A program made the translations under genes and the position numbers. Source: Eremophila alpestris peregrina (Eukaryota; Chordata; Aves; Passeriformes; Alaudidae). From it: 64,000 bases of DNA. The stretch lies in the NCBI GenBank assembly GCA_009792885.1, contig WMCF01000067.1:3959461-4023460 (forward strand), written 5' to 3'. Shown in pieces: positions 1 through 11,340 of this stretch. Every line of letters begins with the position of its first letter. The first letter of the stretch is position 1. The notes beneath the pieces are model-generated. The model was given only the letters and a program-made list of their open reading frames with translations. It was not told where the DNA came from and did not search any database.

Positions 1-2883
1 GAGCCCAGGGGAGGGAGCAGGTGCAGGCAGGGCCGTGGGCAGGAGAAGGAGCACTCAGCTGGGACATGAAGGCACTTTGACAGTGGATCAGCCCTGATGT
101 CAACCAGCACTTTCAGTTTCTTGGGAAGCGACATAACCAGAGCTTTGGATCTTCTGGGATGGCTGGGACAGATGCCATGGCACAGCAGCAGACACAGCTG
201 ACAGTCCCAGCCAGTTCTGCATTTTCATCAGGACTTTGCAGAGCAGAACATCCACAGTACTGGTGTGTCCGTGCACGGGCTCCTCCAAGGCCCTTCAAAT
301 CGGAATGCTGCACTACAACAGCAGGCAGATGGAGAACAACCTGACCCTGCAGCACTGTGAAATCATCTCCAGATGCTTTTTATGCAGTATACCAACATGT
401 AAGTGCAGGGTGGGCTGGGGGAGGTGAGGGAAGATTTGTCCAAAGCGGGGAGGGGGAGTGGGTGTAGATCAGGGTGGTTCCTGGAGAGGGACCCTGGCCA
501 AGAGCACAGGCAGGAGGGAAGGAGCCAGGTGGCTGTGGGAAGTGTGAGAAGATAAGGAATCATCAGGTCAGGTTGTGCTCTGGTCCTCATTGACAGCCTG
601 GTGAGCAGGGCTGCTGGAGCTGCAGGGTCATGCAGGAGGGTGTGGAAGCCACAACACATGCAAGAGTATACAGTGGCATCTGAGGGGACTTGTGCAGCTA
701 ATGCGATCAGGAAGGCTGGGTGAAAATTGCTGAATGATGGCTTCTTCTCACAAATATGAGGTATAAAGGACAATATCTTCCTGTTGTTCCAAACACAGAC
801 TGAGGGGCTGGTGATCAGCTTTTGCACACCTCTGACAAATGCTCCTCAAGGTCTCACCTGAAGCTGAGGTGCCTAAGGAAGGAGCACTGCAGGACTGGGG
901 GAAGGCAGGACTGCAGCACATGGGTCACTGTGGATGGGGGTCCAGCACTACACACTGCTACAGCAGCACCACATCATGTGGCAGAAGCTGCCCTCAATGC
1001 CAGGAGAGGGACAGGCCCTGATGGTGGGCCAGGCAGGCTCAGTGCCCATGCCAGCCTGGTTCCATCCTGCAGGAGCAAGGAGCCTGGCCAGAACCACACT
1101 TGGTGCTGGGGATGCTGCTCATGTTCTCAGACTTCTCCTGCCTCCAGCAGGTCAGGCCTTTGCTGGTCCTGGCAAGGCACTGTCACACCCACACTCAAAG
1201 CAGACAACCTGGGACTGATTCTGGCTGTCACCTGCAAGGTCAGATGTACCTTAAAAACTTATTACAGCAATTCTTCTCTCTCCAGATGAGTCTCGTTGCT
1301 TTCACTGTACTAACTCAGCACACATTGCACCTTTTTTTAAGTTCCTGGAAAGGCATATTCCACTTGCTCACATCCCTCATTTGTTCTCGCTAAACATTTC
1401 AACTGCCTGTGGCCACTTTCCTCCCTGCTGCTACACCCAGGCAGAGTGGGATCAACACAGGCTTTACCCAAAAAAAAAAAAAAAAAAAAAAAAAGTGAGC
1501 AGCCTCACTATTTTGAGAAACAGCTTTCTTGGAAAACAGAAACTTCCCCATCTGGAACTGCCAATTGCAAAATATAATCTAAAAATCAGTGGGTGAAACA
1601 CAGCTTGGAGCTCCAGGAACTGCTCCGCACAGCCACCCCAGTAGCTCTCCTGCCCAGGGTGTGCAGGGATGAACCAATGCCTTCCCTCTGGTGGCACTGG
1701 CCCAAGTGGGTCATATGCCTGCACTGTATTAAAGAAATTGTGAGCCTCAGGTATAGCCAGTGCTTGTTTCAAGTCCCAGGGTATAGGAAGTGCCAGTCAG
1801 TGATTTTTTCACTGATGGCAGTGATGCTCATAAGGCTCTGATCTTCAATGCCAAGCTGTGTAGTGCTTCCCTGTAAATCCTAGCATGCCCCTGCAAGCAG
1901 CACCCAGAGCAAAACACCTCATTCAGACCCAAACTGGCTACATGTGTGTTGCAGGATCTTCCAGAAGTATATCTTCCAGAGATAACCTAATACTTTCTGA
2001 GGCACCTCACCTGGTAAGAGCTGTCAGTCAAAGCAGCACCTCCTTCCAGAAGCCAGTCACCCCTCCCTGCTGCAGAGCCACCTTCCTGGTGCAGGTGATC
2101 TCCAGTGCTCCATCACAGGCCTCAGCTCTGGGCAGAAGTCAGCAGAGATTGTCATCTACAGATACACCTGAAACAGGCACCTGAGCAAGGCTGACAAGAT
2201 GCCCACCAGATCCCTCTTCCACTTGGAAGTGCAGCCCAGGATCATGCAGATGGTGCATCTCCCCCATGTCATCCACCTCACAGGTACAGCAGCCACAGGG
2301 ACCTGGGAGTCCCAATCCACCATCCCTCAGCCTATCAACCCCTGCAGGACTTCTCCAGCTCCTTGGAGACCTCTCTCCAGACAGGTCCAAATTCTCCCTT
2401 TCCTCTGAAGTCCCGTGTTCCTCTGCTTTTCTTTAAGATCCTTTATGCTTCTCTCGCTTCCCAAGCTCCAGCTCCACACCACCAGCCTCTCCTTGCCCCC
2501 ACATTTCTCCCAGCTACTATGGTGACCCCTGGGCACTATCACAGCCCAGAAGGTCAGGACTCGGCTCCCTGGGAGAGTTTCCAGCCCTTTGCATCTCTGT
2601 CAGCTGTGGATGGTAATGGCTGTCCCTGCTGTGCTCTACTAGGACCAGGAGCTGGCCAGCTGAGCCCACCCACCACCTGAATTGCTCCAGGATGGGATGC
2701 AAGAGGTCAGAATCAGCCTATTCTATTATATTTGATTATATTAGCCTGCCAGGTTAACAGCAAAGTGTACTTCAGAGATAACCCAGGAGACTGATCATCA
2801 GCAGAGCTCTCAGGGCCAGTCATCCCTAGGGATATTATCTCCAGATGTGATCAAACACCAGGGGGACTCACACAGTACCCACC
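1..2883. other. Intergenic stretch, no gene recognised
   Basis: I find no exon chain, RNA gene or clear transposon here. Open frames are short, lack recognisable domains and lie in ordinary-composition DNA. The only distinct element is an A25 homopolymer at 1470-1494. It could be the tail of an old retroposed sequence, but no parent gene is recognisable upstream of it. Confidence 0.5.
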
Positions 2884-3280
2884 TGTTGTGATTTGTTCTG
2901 TATCCCCTTGTTTTTTCTGAGTCCCAAAAGTTGTTTTTACCCCCTGAGTTGTCAAGTATACTTACCCCATCCCAGTTTTCCTGAATGTTCTAAGCCAATC
3001 TTTTCCCTGAATCAATCTCTGTTAAAACCTGTTTCGGGGGTTCCCCTAATTCAATACACCCCATTGGTCCATGTAGCTTATTTGCTTTCTGCTACTTTCC
3101 CATTAGTTCCTAAGATCCTTGTTTTCCTTTCACATTGGTCAAAGTGTGTCACCTACCCCGTGAACCTTTCCCGTTTTTAAGATGCCATGCGCCATGCTCA
3201 GGGTCTGGCTGTTCAGGAGAATAAACCCTTCTGGATTTCAAACGGCAAACCTCCCTCTCACTCCTTGTCCCCAGCCTGCA
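2884..3280 (+). repeat. Probable solo LTR, + strand
   Basis: The segment begins TGTTGTG and ends TGCA, consistent with LTR TG...CA ends. It has an AATAAA signal near 3221 in the position expected for the R region. It lies 29 bp before another LTR in the opposite orientation. I see no target-site duplication, so the boundaries and the call are tentative. Confidence 0.4.
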
Positions 3281-3309
3281 CCAATCTCGAGCCATAGAGC
3301 CAAGCTCCA

Positions 3310-3879
3310 TGTTATAAATGAAACGTCCAAAAATAAATTAATAAAATACTTTATTACGGAATAACACAACAAAATGCCAGGATGCCTGACAGACAAAAGA
3401 CAGAGCTGAGCCCGGGATCAGCCCTGGGTGAACTGCAGGTACGGCCTCTATCGCACCGTAGCCCCCTCCAGTTCACGAGGTGTGCTCCGTGGTGTCGGTT
3501 TTTATACAGTTTTTTTCGGGCTGGACTCTGAGTTGCCACATTTCTTTTCTTCCTCTGTCTTCTTCTGCATATTCATGTTGGTTCTTTTCATAGTAGCTGG
3601 CCTGCTGAATAGCTTTGCAGGCAGCAATATGTCCTTGATGAGAGATGTGTCCTTGATGAGATTTCCAAGAACCCGGTATTCAGTTGCAATGTCCAATCTC
3701 TCTTGGTATCGGTGCTAAGTATCCAGTCAAATTCCCTCATCACTGGCCTGATATCCATCTCTTTCATGGGTCCACCCATCTTTCTGTTGCAAATGTCTGT
3801 CTCCGGCTTTACTGGCAAGGGTGATACAATCTCCGTATGTTTATTCCAAGCCCCCTATGATTTTATTCCCATTAATACA
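3310..3879 (-). repeat. Solo LTR, inverted copy of the one at 10447-11013
   Basis: This 570-bp segment reads TGTATT...TTATAACA on the minus strand. It is a diverged copy of the 567-bp element at 10447-11013. Shared blocks include the T(G/A)TAAAAAC TATA region, the 'cagagctgagccc' R-region block and the A/T-rich AATAAA block next to the 3' end. The nearly equal lengths support both boundaries. No matching target-site duplication is visible at this copy. Confidence 0.8.
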
Positions 3880-3895
3880 GTAAAAGGAATACGAA

Positions 3896-4216
3896 TTATT
3901 TCCAGTCACGTATTACACTCCATAAGCCGCGTCTCCTCTCACTCGCGTGGGAGACGCGTCCCACTCCTGGCACTGCGCCGAGGTGCCTGAGCTGGCTGGA
4001 GGACTCGGCCGGCGCCACCCACCTGCATCCCGGGATGTGGTGTGCGAGCCTCTCAAGCAGGACACGCATGGTGATGTCTGGCAATTTGCACAGTCCCATG
4101 TTGCCACCTTCAGATCTGACAGTTTCTGAGCCCTCAGGAAAGCTGCCAAAGGCCTGCAGTGCCCTCTGAACCACAAAGCCCAGGACACACACGGGACCTA
4201 AAGCAGAATATTTCAT
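3896..4216 (-). other. Unidentified 106-codon open frame, probably not a gene
   Basis: A minus-strand frame starting with ATG at 4216 reads through 106 codons and ends near the boundary of the adjacent LTR. I do not recognise the product. It has no clear domain, signal peptide or membrane segment. The local sequence is somewhat GC-rich with several CpGs, unlike its neighbours. It could be a captured gene fragment or chance. Confidence 0.15.
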
Positions 4217-4544
4217 TGTGCATGGACATGTCCCCTTTCTGCTGCTAATGCCTCAAAGAGAAGGGGCAGCCTGAAAGAGTGCCAGGATAACTTATTAAAA
4301 ACTTGTTGCCTGTTTATCTTGCAGAAGATAAACACCAGCCCATATTCCATGGACCACTTTAAATCTAAGAAGATGACCCTGGAGAGACTGCCCCAATTGA
4401 CAGCTTGCTTTGCTCTCCTGGAGAAGCCACCTTCTCACTACCCAGAGTGCTTTGGAGAAGGTTATGTTCAACCTTAAATTCACTCTCCATGGCTTTCTTG
4501 GTGATGCAATTCCACCCGATCCCAGGTGACAACTCAGCGGAAAT

Positions 4545-4742
4545 AAGTAAGACAGAAGGTCTGGCACAGGTTGCCCAGAGAAGCTGTGTCTGCCCCATCC
4601 CTGAAAGTGTCCAAGGCCAGGCTGGATGGGACTTGAAGCAACCTGTTCTAGTGGAAGATGTCACTGCTGATGGCAGGGGTGAGGACTAGAAGACCTTTAA
4701 AATTCCCTTCCAACACAAATAATTCTGTAATTCTGTGATTTC
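4545..4742 (+). repeat. CR1 LINE fragment (3' end)
   Basis: Sense-strand CR1 3' end: the 'gttgcccagagaagctgtg' block, then the blocks 'aaggccaggctggatggg' and 'cccttccaacacaaa', and a terminal 'attctgtgatt' tail. It is heavily 5'-truncated, as is usual for CR1. Confidence 0.8.
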
Positions 4743-5599
4743 TTTTGCTACTGAAGGGCAGTCAGGTTTACCAAGAGCCAAATCCTGACCTTTTAATGCA
4801 AAATCCACAGTACAGAGCAGCAATAAGCCCTCTGAACTATCCAGTCTCTGTCCTGTTCTGCTTGGCTGACTCAGATGGCAGCAGTGGACAACCAGTGTCA
4901 CATCTGGTGAGAAGCTACTGGAAGACACCTTGGTTCACAATCCAGTGCTGATGCCTCAAAACTGTCTGCCCCCCTGACAGAGCCTCTGCTGCACCAGAGG
5001 CTGCCTGCAAAGGCCTGTCCTCATGCACAAGCCACAGCAAACTGCAGATGTTGACATGAAACAAACATCAAACCTTGCCCTTATTTTTCTCCAGCCTATT
5101 TAACCAAAATGAACAAAATCCACAGAAAGAGCAAACAGGCAACAGGAGCCAGGTGACAGAGCCACAAAAAATAGCAAAGACGCACAGGTCCCTGAACCTT
5201 CAGGGAAAGTCTGACTCAATAGCAGCTGCTGCACATTCAGAAGAAAACCAGCAGGATGTTTTTTAAATCCCATTTTTCACATCCATAAAGTCAATTCCTT
5301 TTTGGACCATTTGAATGCCATCACTGATCCAAATCTCCTGCTGTTGGACATGCCAGTCAGGGCAGGACAGTCTGCTCTGGCAGTGAGAATTTACAAAGCG
5401 ATTTTTTGGGTCAAGCTCAGGTATAATTTAGACTTTCCTAAGTGGAGATGGCAAGTTTGTGAAGCTCAAAGAAGCTTCAGGGAAGTGGTGACATTCTCCT
5501 CACCTCTCTGTGGATTTGTGGGTTGAAATGAGGCCTCTGCCTCAGGAACTATGTTTTATTTATTCCTTCTCTGAAACACAGGGAGAGCACATTGCTGCA
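4743..5599. other. Intergenic stretch, nothing recognised
   Basis: No open frame of interest, no repeat family I can name and no RNA gene signature. Confidence 0.4.
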
Positions 5600-5925
5600 T
5601 GTCCTGGTTCCAGCCATGACAGCATTAATTTTTGCAGTAGCCACAAGGGGCATGGCCGGGATGGGCGTTATTCTGTACCACCTCATATTATGTACAGGGT
5701 GGGGGAAGGGGTCTCTTCTGGCTGGCAGTGTGAAGCCTGTGATCAGGGTAACTTCAGATTCCACATGGTGAGCACTCACATGTGAATTGTTCCCATCTTG
5801 TACACTGTTATTAATACTGTTTCTTTTACTGTTCTGTTTCTTATTTCATTGCTGTTACCAGTAAATTATTCTTATCTCAGCCTGTGATTTTTACCTTTTG
5901 TGCCTCCAATTCTCCTCTCCAGCCA
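5600..5925 (+). repeat. LTR fragment, same family as 51977-52370
   Basis: It starts TGTCCTGGTTCCAG and shares several blocks with the minus-strand copy at 51977-52370: 'tttttgcagtagcca', 'accacctca', 'ttgctgtt(a/t)ccagt' and 'cttttgtgcctcca'. The far end seems truncated, because the expected terminal CGTAACA is not found. Confidence 0.6.
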
Positions 5926-6147
5926 CTTGCAAGGTTGTGCATAACTTGGAATGTTTCAGTGCAAACACTAAATTGGGGAATACCACTCCTAAACCTCAAC
6001 ACTGTGGAAACAGACTATGAGTGTGTCTCTGCTCCTGGAAGGGTTGAGGAGCCTCAGTGCAACCAGAATGTGTTATTAAAAGGAGGAAGGGAACACGGGA
6101 CACAGGACACAGAGCTGACTGCTAGGTGACAAGGGAGGCAGTGAAGG

Positions 6148-6340
6148 TGACAGGAAAGATGGGTACTAATGTCTTTACAAACAATTATGTAGGTGAAGGT
6201 ATGGGTGTTAATGTCTTTGAAATGGGTCTTAACGTCTCTATCAGCTTCAAGGCTGCAGGTTTGTTATAGAACCTAGAGTTGGGTTAGGATTAGTTTTGAC
6301 TCCTGAAATAGACAAATGGGTCCACACAAGTCTCGACTAT
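6148..6340 (+). repeat. Truncated LTR fragment, family of 60512-61004
   Basis: The first ~190 bp match the 5' part of the LTR at 60512. They start TGACAGGAAAGATGGGTAC and include the block 'aatgggtccacacaagtct'. After about 6340 the similarity ends, so the 3' half is missing or replaced. Confidence 0.55.
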
Positions 6341-6881
6341 AGGGATGATGATCCCAAAATACCTCTGAAGGATCCTCTGGGAGAATGTTGAGATGGTTCG
6401 CACATTCTTCCAGAGGTAGTTAAGGACATGGATGTCCAGAGGGGGCAATAAGGAGAGTTGAAACAGGAGATCACCAACAGGAGATGGACACCTACTGTTA
6501 TTGGAGAACATGTGAGATGGGTTTGATAAGCATGAGTTTCTGTTTGTTCCTAGTTGTGATTGTGGTTTGCTAGGAGGGGATTTGATGACTGAGTTGGGAG
6601 TGTGAGTTAGTATTGTAAGGTGTGATGTGGAAGCTAGTGCTGTTGTGCTATAAAACTTATGCTAAAGTGGACCCAGAAGTGTTGGCAGTCCCAGGGCAAT
6701 ATGGAAAACTGGATGTGGAGCCTCTCCAAATTACTCTGAAGCAACCAGGACAAGTGGTGTCTAAAAAGCAATACTCTCTTTCAATGGAATGAAGAAAGGG
6801 GTTACAGCCTGTTATTGAGTCCCTGTTAAAGGGGGAATCTTTTGGCGCCATGTATGTCTCCCTGTAACACTCCTATCCTGC

Positions 6882-7380
6882 TGAAAGGAATGAGGGACTT
6901 GTCTTTATAAACAAACTGTAGATCTGCTAGTACATAAAACTAGCACTGAGAAAGAATGGGAAGGATTCCACTGATTGATGAATGGAATGAGAGAGGTTAG
7001 TCTTTACAAACAAACTGCTGATAAATAAAATTGGATACTGAGAGAAGAAAGAAACAATGGGAAGACCCATAAATTCCATAAGGAATTCCACTGAGTGACA
7101 CAAGGAAAAGACAAAGGGAGGGGTTACATTATAAGGGGGTCTTTAGGTATTAGGTGTTTCAGGAAGTTGGTACCTCTCAAGTATCTCAGCCAGTGGGGAA
7201 AGAGAGAGGGGCATGTGATTGGGAAATTAGCATAAAAAGGAGGTTGCGTCTTGCAAAAATTTGACAGACCCCAGGAAAAATGCCCCATGGCTTCTCCCTT
7301 TATTCAAATAAAGTTACAGGACTCCTCTGTCTCCTTTTTGGACATGAACCTTTGGTGTTTGTGGATGAATTTTCCTGACA
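6882..7380 (+). repeat. Solo LTR inserted in ERV pol, perfect 4-bp TSD
   Basis: This 499-bp LTR starts TGAAAGG and ends CCTGACA. It is flanked by CTGC at 6878-6881 and CTGC at 7381-7384. A TATA-like GCATAAAAAGG is near 7229 and AATAAAG near 7306. The last ~100 bp match the LTR at 60512-61004 closely, including 'aaagttacaggactcctct'. It splits the RT-coding region of the older pol; the two sides belong to adjacent codons of the same frame. Confidence 0.85.
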
Positions 7381-8386
7381 CTGCCAGTTAAGGAATCAGA
7401 TGGAACATATAGAACTGTGCAGGACCTAAGAAAAATAAATGAGACTATTGAACCCAGGCACTCCATGGTCCCAGATCCTTATACCATCCTGAACCAGGTT
7501 TCCTCCTCACATTGTTACTATTCAGTACTTGATTTAAAAGATTATTTCTGGGGATGCCCAAAAGCATAGTATTTTTGTCTTTGCACGGGAAGAAGAGGGA
7601 GAAGGAAAAATAGTAAAGACACGGATGGTCCTTCCACAATATGGAATACATGGAAGCACAGGGATACACGGAAGCACTGGTCATATTTGGGCATGATATT
7701 AAAAGCATTTATTCCATACCTACAAATTAGGTTATTGCAGTATGTGAAGGACTTTTTCCTGCCAGGAGAACTGGAGGAGGTGGTAGGGGAAGCCACTGTG
7801 AAATTGCTTAACTTTCTGGCTGGAGAAGGGGGGCTTGGATTGTCTGAAGGGAGGGCAGAGGTGATGGAGAGGAATGTTGAATTTTTGGGGCGTATTCTGA
7901 CTGAAGGCTTGCAGTGTGTTGGCCCAGAGAGGGTCCAGCGAGTCTTGGATGTGCCGTTGCCCCAGACTGAAGGGGAGCTGTGATAATTTATAAGATTAAT
8001 AGGGTATTGCAGGACCTGGATTAAGGACTTCTTATTCTGTGACTTGTTAAACTCAATAGCCCCAATGTTGTGGTATGGATACCAGAGAGAGCAAAACTTT
8101 AGCCAGATTCAGAAAAGAAATTTGAATTGTATGTGCATGTTAAACAGGACTGTGCCAAAGGAATTCTAGTGCTAAACATCTGACCCATTGGCAAGGGGGT
8201 GGCCCCACTCTTTGCTCTAACTTGTCTGCAAGAATTGTGCAGCCACAGCTTTGATGGTAACTGATGGCAGGATTGTTGAAGTCTGGCATCAAGTTCTAAA
8301 TGGATGATCAGCACTAATATAAATAAATTGGGCGGGAGAAGTGATTTTACTCCTTTATGACCCTTTATTAAAAATCAGTTGGCTCA
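7381..8386 (+). pseudogene. ERV pol fragment: reverse transcriptase and connection
   Basis: The first codons read LPVK and are followed by the RT block TVQDLRKIN, typical of gammaretroviral RT. Around 7687-7983 a 98-codon stretch holds the region after the RT active site, seen as LLQYVKDFFLP, followed by the 'FLGRILTEGLQCVGPERVQ' thumb-like segment. The YVDD active-site motif is degenerate (YVKD). Stops at 7981 and beyond confirm decay. The connection region continues to about 8386, where a foreign GC-rich block begins. Confidence 0.8.
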
Positions 8387-9255
8387 CCGGGTTTAGGGAT
8401 CTTGCCTACACCACTGCTCCACCAGGGAGGAGATGTTTCGGGCCTGCCCTGCAGGCACAGGTCTGGGAGTCCAACCTCACGGGAGCCTGTAGGTACTCAG
8501 TTGGAGCTCGGGTGGTCTAGGGATGTCATCTCTAGTGGGTCCTTTCGGGGACAGGGCGAGACGACGGGTGCGGGGGCCAGCGGTATTTATACAGGCACTA
8601 GGGCCCTGTCTGTACGATGGTACTCTTTATATTCTTTAATTTTGATTGGGCTTGTTATAATTAAAGTTTTTCACTGTGGACCACACTTCCGGGCACAGAG
8701 GGACGCTTGGGAGCTCTGGTTATCTGCATACGGGGCGGTGGTCTATAGGCGGCGAGGGAGGTGGAAATGGGCGGCGACTTCCACTCGACGGAAGCAGCAG
8801 AAGCGGCTGGATTGGCGGGGACCGCGTGGAGCCTCGAGACTGCAGAGACTGCGATACCGATACCGGAGCTCCATGCAGCCCCAGGGCGGCTGCAGACAGC
8901 TGGGGTGGTTGGCGGAGCAGTCCAGCAGACTGGCGGGGGCAAGCGGGGAGCGGGGAGGGAACCTGGGACCCCGGCTACGCCTGGTCCGGGCAGGAGCCGG
9001 CAGAGCGGGGACTAGAGGAGAGACGGCCGGGGCCAGGGCCGCGGACCATCTGGGCTGTCCGTGCCGTGCCCGGGGGAAAGGGCGGGGGGGGGACAAACCT
9101 CCCTGTAGGGGTACAAATCTCAAAACTGAGGTACAGAAACCTGGAACAGAAAAACAACCTGGGACCACTCAGCCCCTTAAAAACCTTTTAACATACACAG
9201 TTAGACATTTCAACATAATTTTCCAATCTGGGATCTTAGCTGGGATCTTATTTAT
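8387..9255. mobile_element. GC-rich insertion of unknown identity within ERV pol
   Basis: Pol similarity stops near 8386 and resumes near 9256. The ~869-bp block between is much richer in GC and CpG than either flank. CTCA occurs at both edges (8383-8386 and 9256-9259), which could be a 4-bp target duplication. On the minus strand there is a TATA box-like TGTATAAATA near 8590 and an A/T-rich stretch near 8625-8665, so it may be a reversed LTR. However, the ends are not TG...CA. A 308-codon open frame (8402-9328) crosses it and runs into the pol remnant; I regard that as chance in GC-rich DNA. Confidence 0.45.
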
Positions 9256-9990
9256 CTCAAGCACTAGATTGTTACAGTATGAAACCTGTCTAATGGAACA
9301 GGAGGATCTAGAATTGAGAAGCGCGTAAGGGTTTAACCCAGCCTCCTGTTTAACTGGTCCCAAGGAAGAAAACCTAAAGGACACTCATGACTGTATCCAG
9401 GTAACAGATCTCCAGACCTTAGCCAGGGAAGATTTACAGGATACCCCTTGGCAAAATGGGGAAAGGTGTTTATTCATGGATCTTCAAGAGTAATAGGAGG
9501 AAAATTAGTTTATGGATATGGTATAGTAAAAGGAAGAAAATTGCAAGAAAAGGGGAAGCTATCATGCATATGGTCAGCAGAGACTACAGAATTGTATGCC
9601 TTAATTAAAGCCTGCAAAGTGTATCAAGGAAAGGTAGTGAATATTTACAGATTAAAAATATGCATGTGGGTGGTATCCTGAACTTGAAAAGCTGGGAGGA
9701 GAGAGGTTTGTTAACTTGCAGGGAAAATAAGTTCACTCATGAGAGTTCAATTACTTGCCTATTGGAGGTGGTGAATTTACCAAAAGAGGTAGAAATAATA
9801 CATATTCGGGGACATCAGGCAGGGTACTCAGAAGAGACAATGGGTAATCAACCAGCCAATGGAGAGGCTCAGAAGGCAGTATTTCTGCCAGAGGTCTCTG
9901 GGATCCTCTCTTTGCTCCCCGAGGCTCAGCCATTGCCAGGGGTAGGGGGATGTGTTGGTGCTGCTGTCTTTCCCACCAGAGGAATTGGAG
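9256..9990 (+). pseudogene. ERV pol fragment: RNase H domain
   Basis: Frames at 9448-9681 and 9660-10004 together show an RNase H-like order: a 'FIHGSSRV' block (the family has an Asp before G-S), 'ETTELYALIKA', 'KVVNIYRL' where the family has a T-D-S motif, then 'ERGLLT' and 'VEIIHIRGHQAG'. Catalytic acidic positions are partly replaced (FIHGSS for the usual Asp form, YRL for the T-D-S), and a frame change lies near 9675. It is inactive. Confidence 0.75.
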
Positions 9991-10446
9991 ATAATGAAAG
10001 GTGATGGGGCAGAAGAAAAAGGGGAATTGATTTGCAGAGGACCGTAAACAGTGGATGCCAGGAGCTCTGACCCTGCAAATGTTAAAATAACTCCACGGGA
10101 GGAGTCATTGGGGCTCTCCAGGACTGGCAGAGACCTTCCTCAAGATGTTCTGCTTTGTGTCTTTTTGTTTTAGCAAAACGAGCTATTGAAGTGGCTAAAG
10201 TTAATGGCCAGACTACAAAGGAGATTGCAAGGTAGGGGAGTGACCCTGGCTATAAGTCCTTCCAGAGATGTCGGGTGTATTTGAGATGCCCTGGGCAAGT
10301 GGGCTTAAATATCCTCTGGTAGTGGTATGCCGGCTGGAAGGGTGGCCAGAGGCGTTTCTAGCTTCAGCAACTTATTTGATCAGTTAAGAAATATAATATA
10401 TGGCTGGGAATAATTAATGTTTCTCTTGCTGTATTAAATGGTATAG

Positions 10447-11013
10447 TGTATGATTAAAATAACTCAGCGGGAATAAAACCACGGAGGGGTTGGAATGTAC
10501 ATGCAGAGATTGTATCATCCTTGCCAGTAAAACAGAAGACGGGCATTTGCAACAGAAAGACTGGTGGACCCACAAAAGAGATGAATATCAGACCGGTGAT
10601 GAGGGAGGTTTTCTGGATGATTAACACTGATGCCAGAAAGATTAGACTTTTGCACCTGAATTCAGGTTTTTGGAAACCTCTTCTAAGACCCATCTGTGCC
10701 CAGAAAGCTATTCAACAGACCAGCTACCCTGAAAGGGACTAACATGAATATGCAGGAGAAGACCAAGAAAGAAAAGAAATGTTGCAACTCAGAGTCCAGC
10801 CCAAAAAACTGTATAAAAACTGACACCATGGAACATACGTCATGAACTGGGGGGGTACGGTGCAATAGAGGCTGTACTTGCGGTTCACCCAGCGCCTATC
10901 CTGGGCTCGGCTCTGTCTTTTGTCTGTGGCATCCTGGCATTTTGTCGCATTGTTTCATAATAAATTATTTTATTAATTTATTACCGGACGTTTTATACGT
11001 TTCATTTATAACA
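10447..11013 (+). repeat. Solo LTR inserted in ERV integrase region
   Basis: This 567-bp element starts TGTATGATT and ends TTATAACA. It has a TATA box at about 10812 (TGTATAAAAAC) and AATAAA near 10959. It is the + strand sister of 3310-3879. Integrase-coding remnant lies on both sides, so it is an insertion. I could not find a convincing target-site duplication. Confidence 0.8.
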
Positions 11014-11340
11014 ACAAATTATTTCTGAATATGGGATTGCGAAGGCAGTGGATTCAGGGGAGCTCATTTAACAGAGGGATCCTTCAAAGCATTAGGACTG
11101 CTTTGAGAATTCAGTGGGACCTCCACACCCCCTGGCACCCTCAAGAATTCAGGTCAAATAGAAAGGATGAACATGTAATTGAAACTGCAGCAAAACCAAA
11201 AAACTCTCCAACAACCATTTTTAGTGTTAGGGAATCAAGGCATTACTTTTTTCTGGCCAGAATGTGCAACAGAAATAATTTCACCCACACATTGCCCAGA
11301 TGTGCAGAGAAAATAATTCCATGACATATAAATTTTACTA
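11014..11340 (+). pseudogene. ERV pol fragment: integrase core
   Basis: A 97-codon frame (11031-11324) carries the block LRIQWDLHTPWHPQ, characteristic of the integrase core of gammaretrovirus-like elements, with the usual serine/glycine/glutamine-rich and ERMN-like continuation degraded. Upstream catalytic positions are not intact. It is continuous in order with the RNase H and early integrase remnants left of the solo LTR. Confidence 0.7.

Larger units (their letters stand above)
6660..11340 (+). pseudogene. Decayed class I (gammaretrovirus-like) ERV pol, interrupted by three insertions
   Basis: Remnants of one pol gene lie in order on the + strand: the start of reverse transcriptase (6660-6881), the rest of RT and connection (7381-8386), RNase H (9256 to about 9900), the start of integrase (to about 10440) and the integrase core (about 11030-11200). 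The type is class I, judged from the RT entry region, the LPVK and TVQDLR blocks, and the integrase block IQWDLHTPWHPQ. All parts carry stops and frameshifts. No gag, protease or env is recognisable. The gaps between pieces are filled by a solo LTR (6882-7380), a GC-rich insertion (about 8387-9255) and a second solo LTR (10447-11013). It is a non-functional fossil, older than the elements inside it. Confidence 0.8.

Noticed and set aside
363..827. 154-codon minus-strand frame near the window start
   Set aside because: No homology recognised, no splice context, and competing frames on the other strand.
1470..1494. Processed pseudogene tail
   Set aside because: The A25 run has no recognisable coding sequence upstream and no target duplication that I could find.
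8402..9328. 308-codon + strand open frame
   Set aside because: It crosses a GC-rich insertion and runs into decayed pol sequence, has overlapping long frames on both strands, and shows no domain. Long chance frames are expected in such GC-rich DNA.
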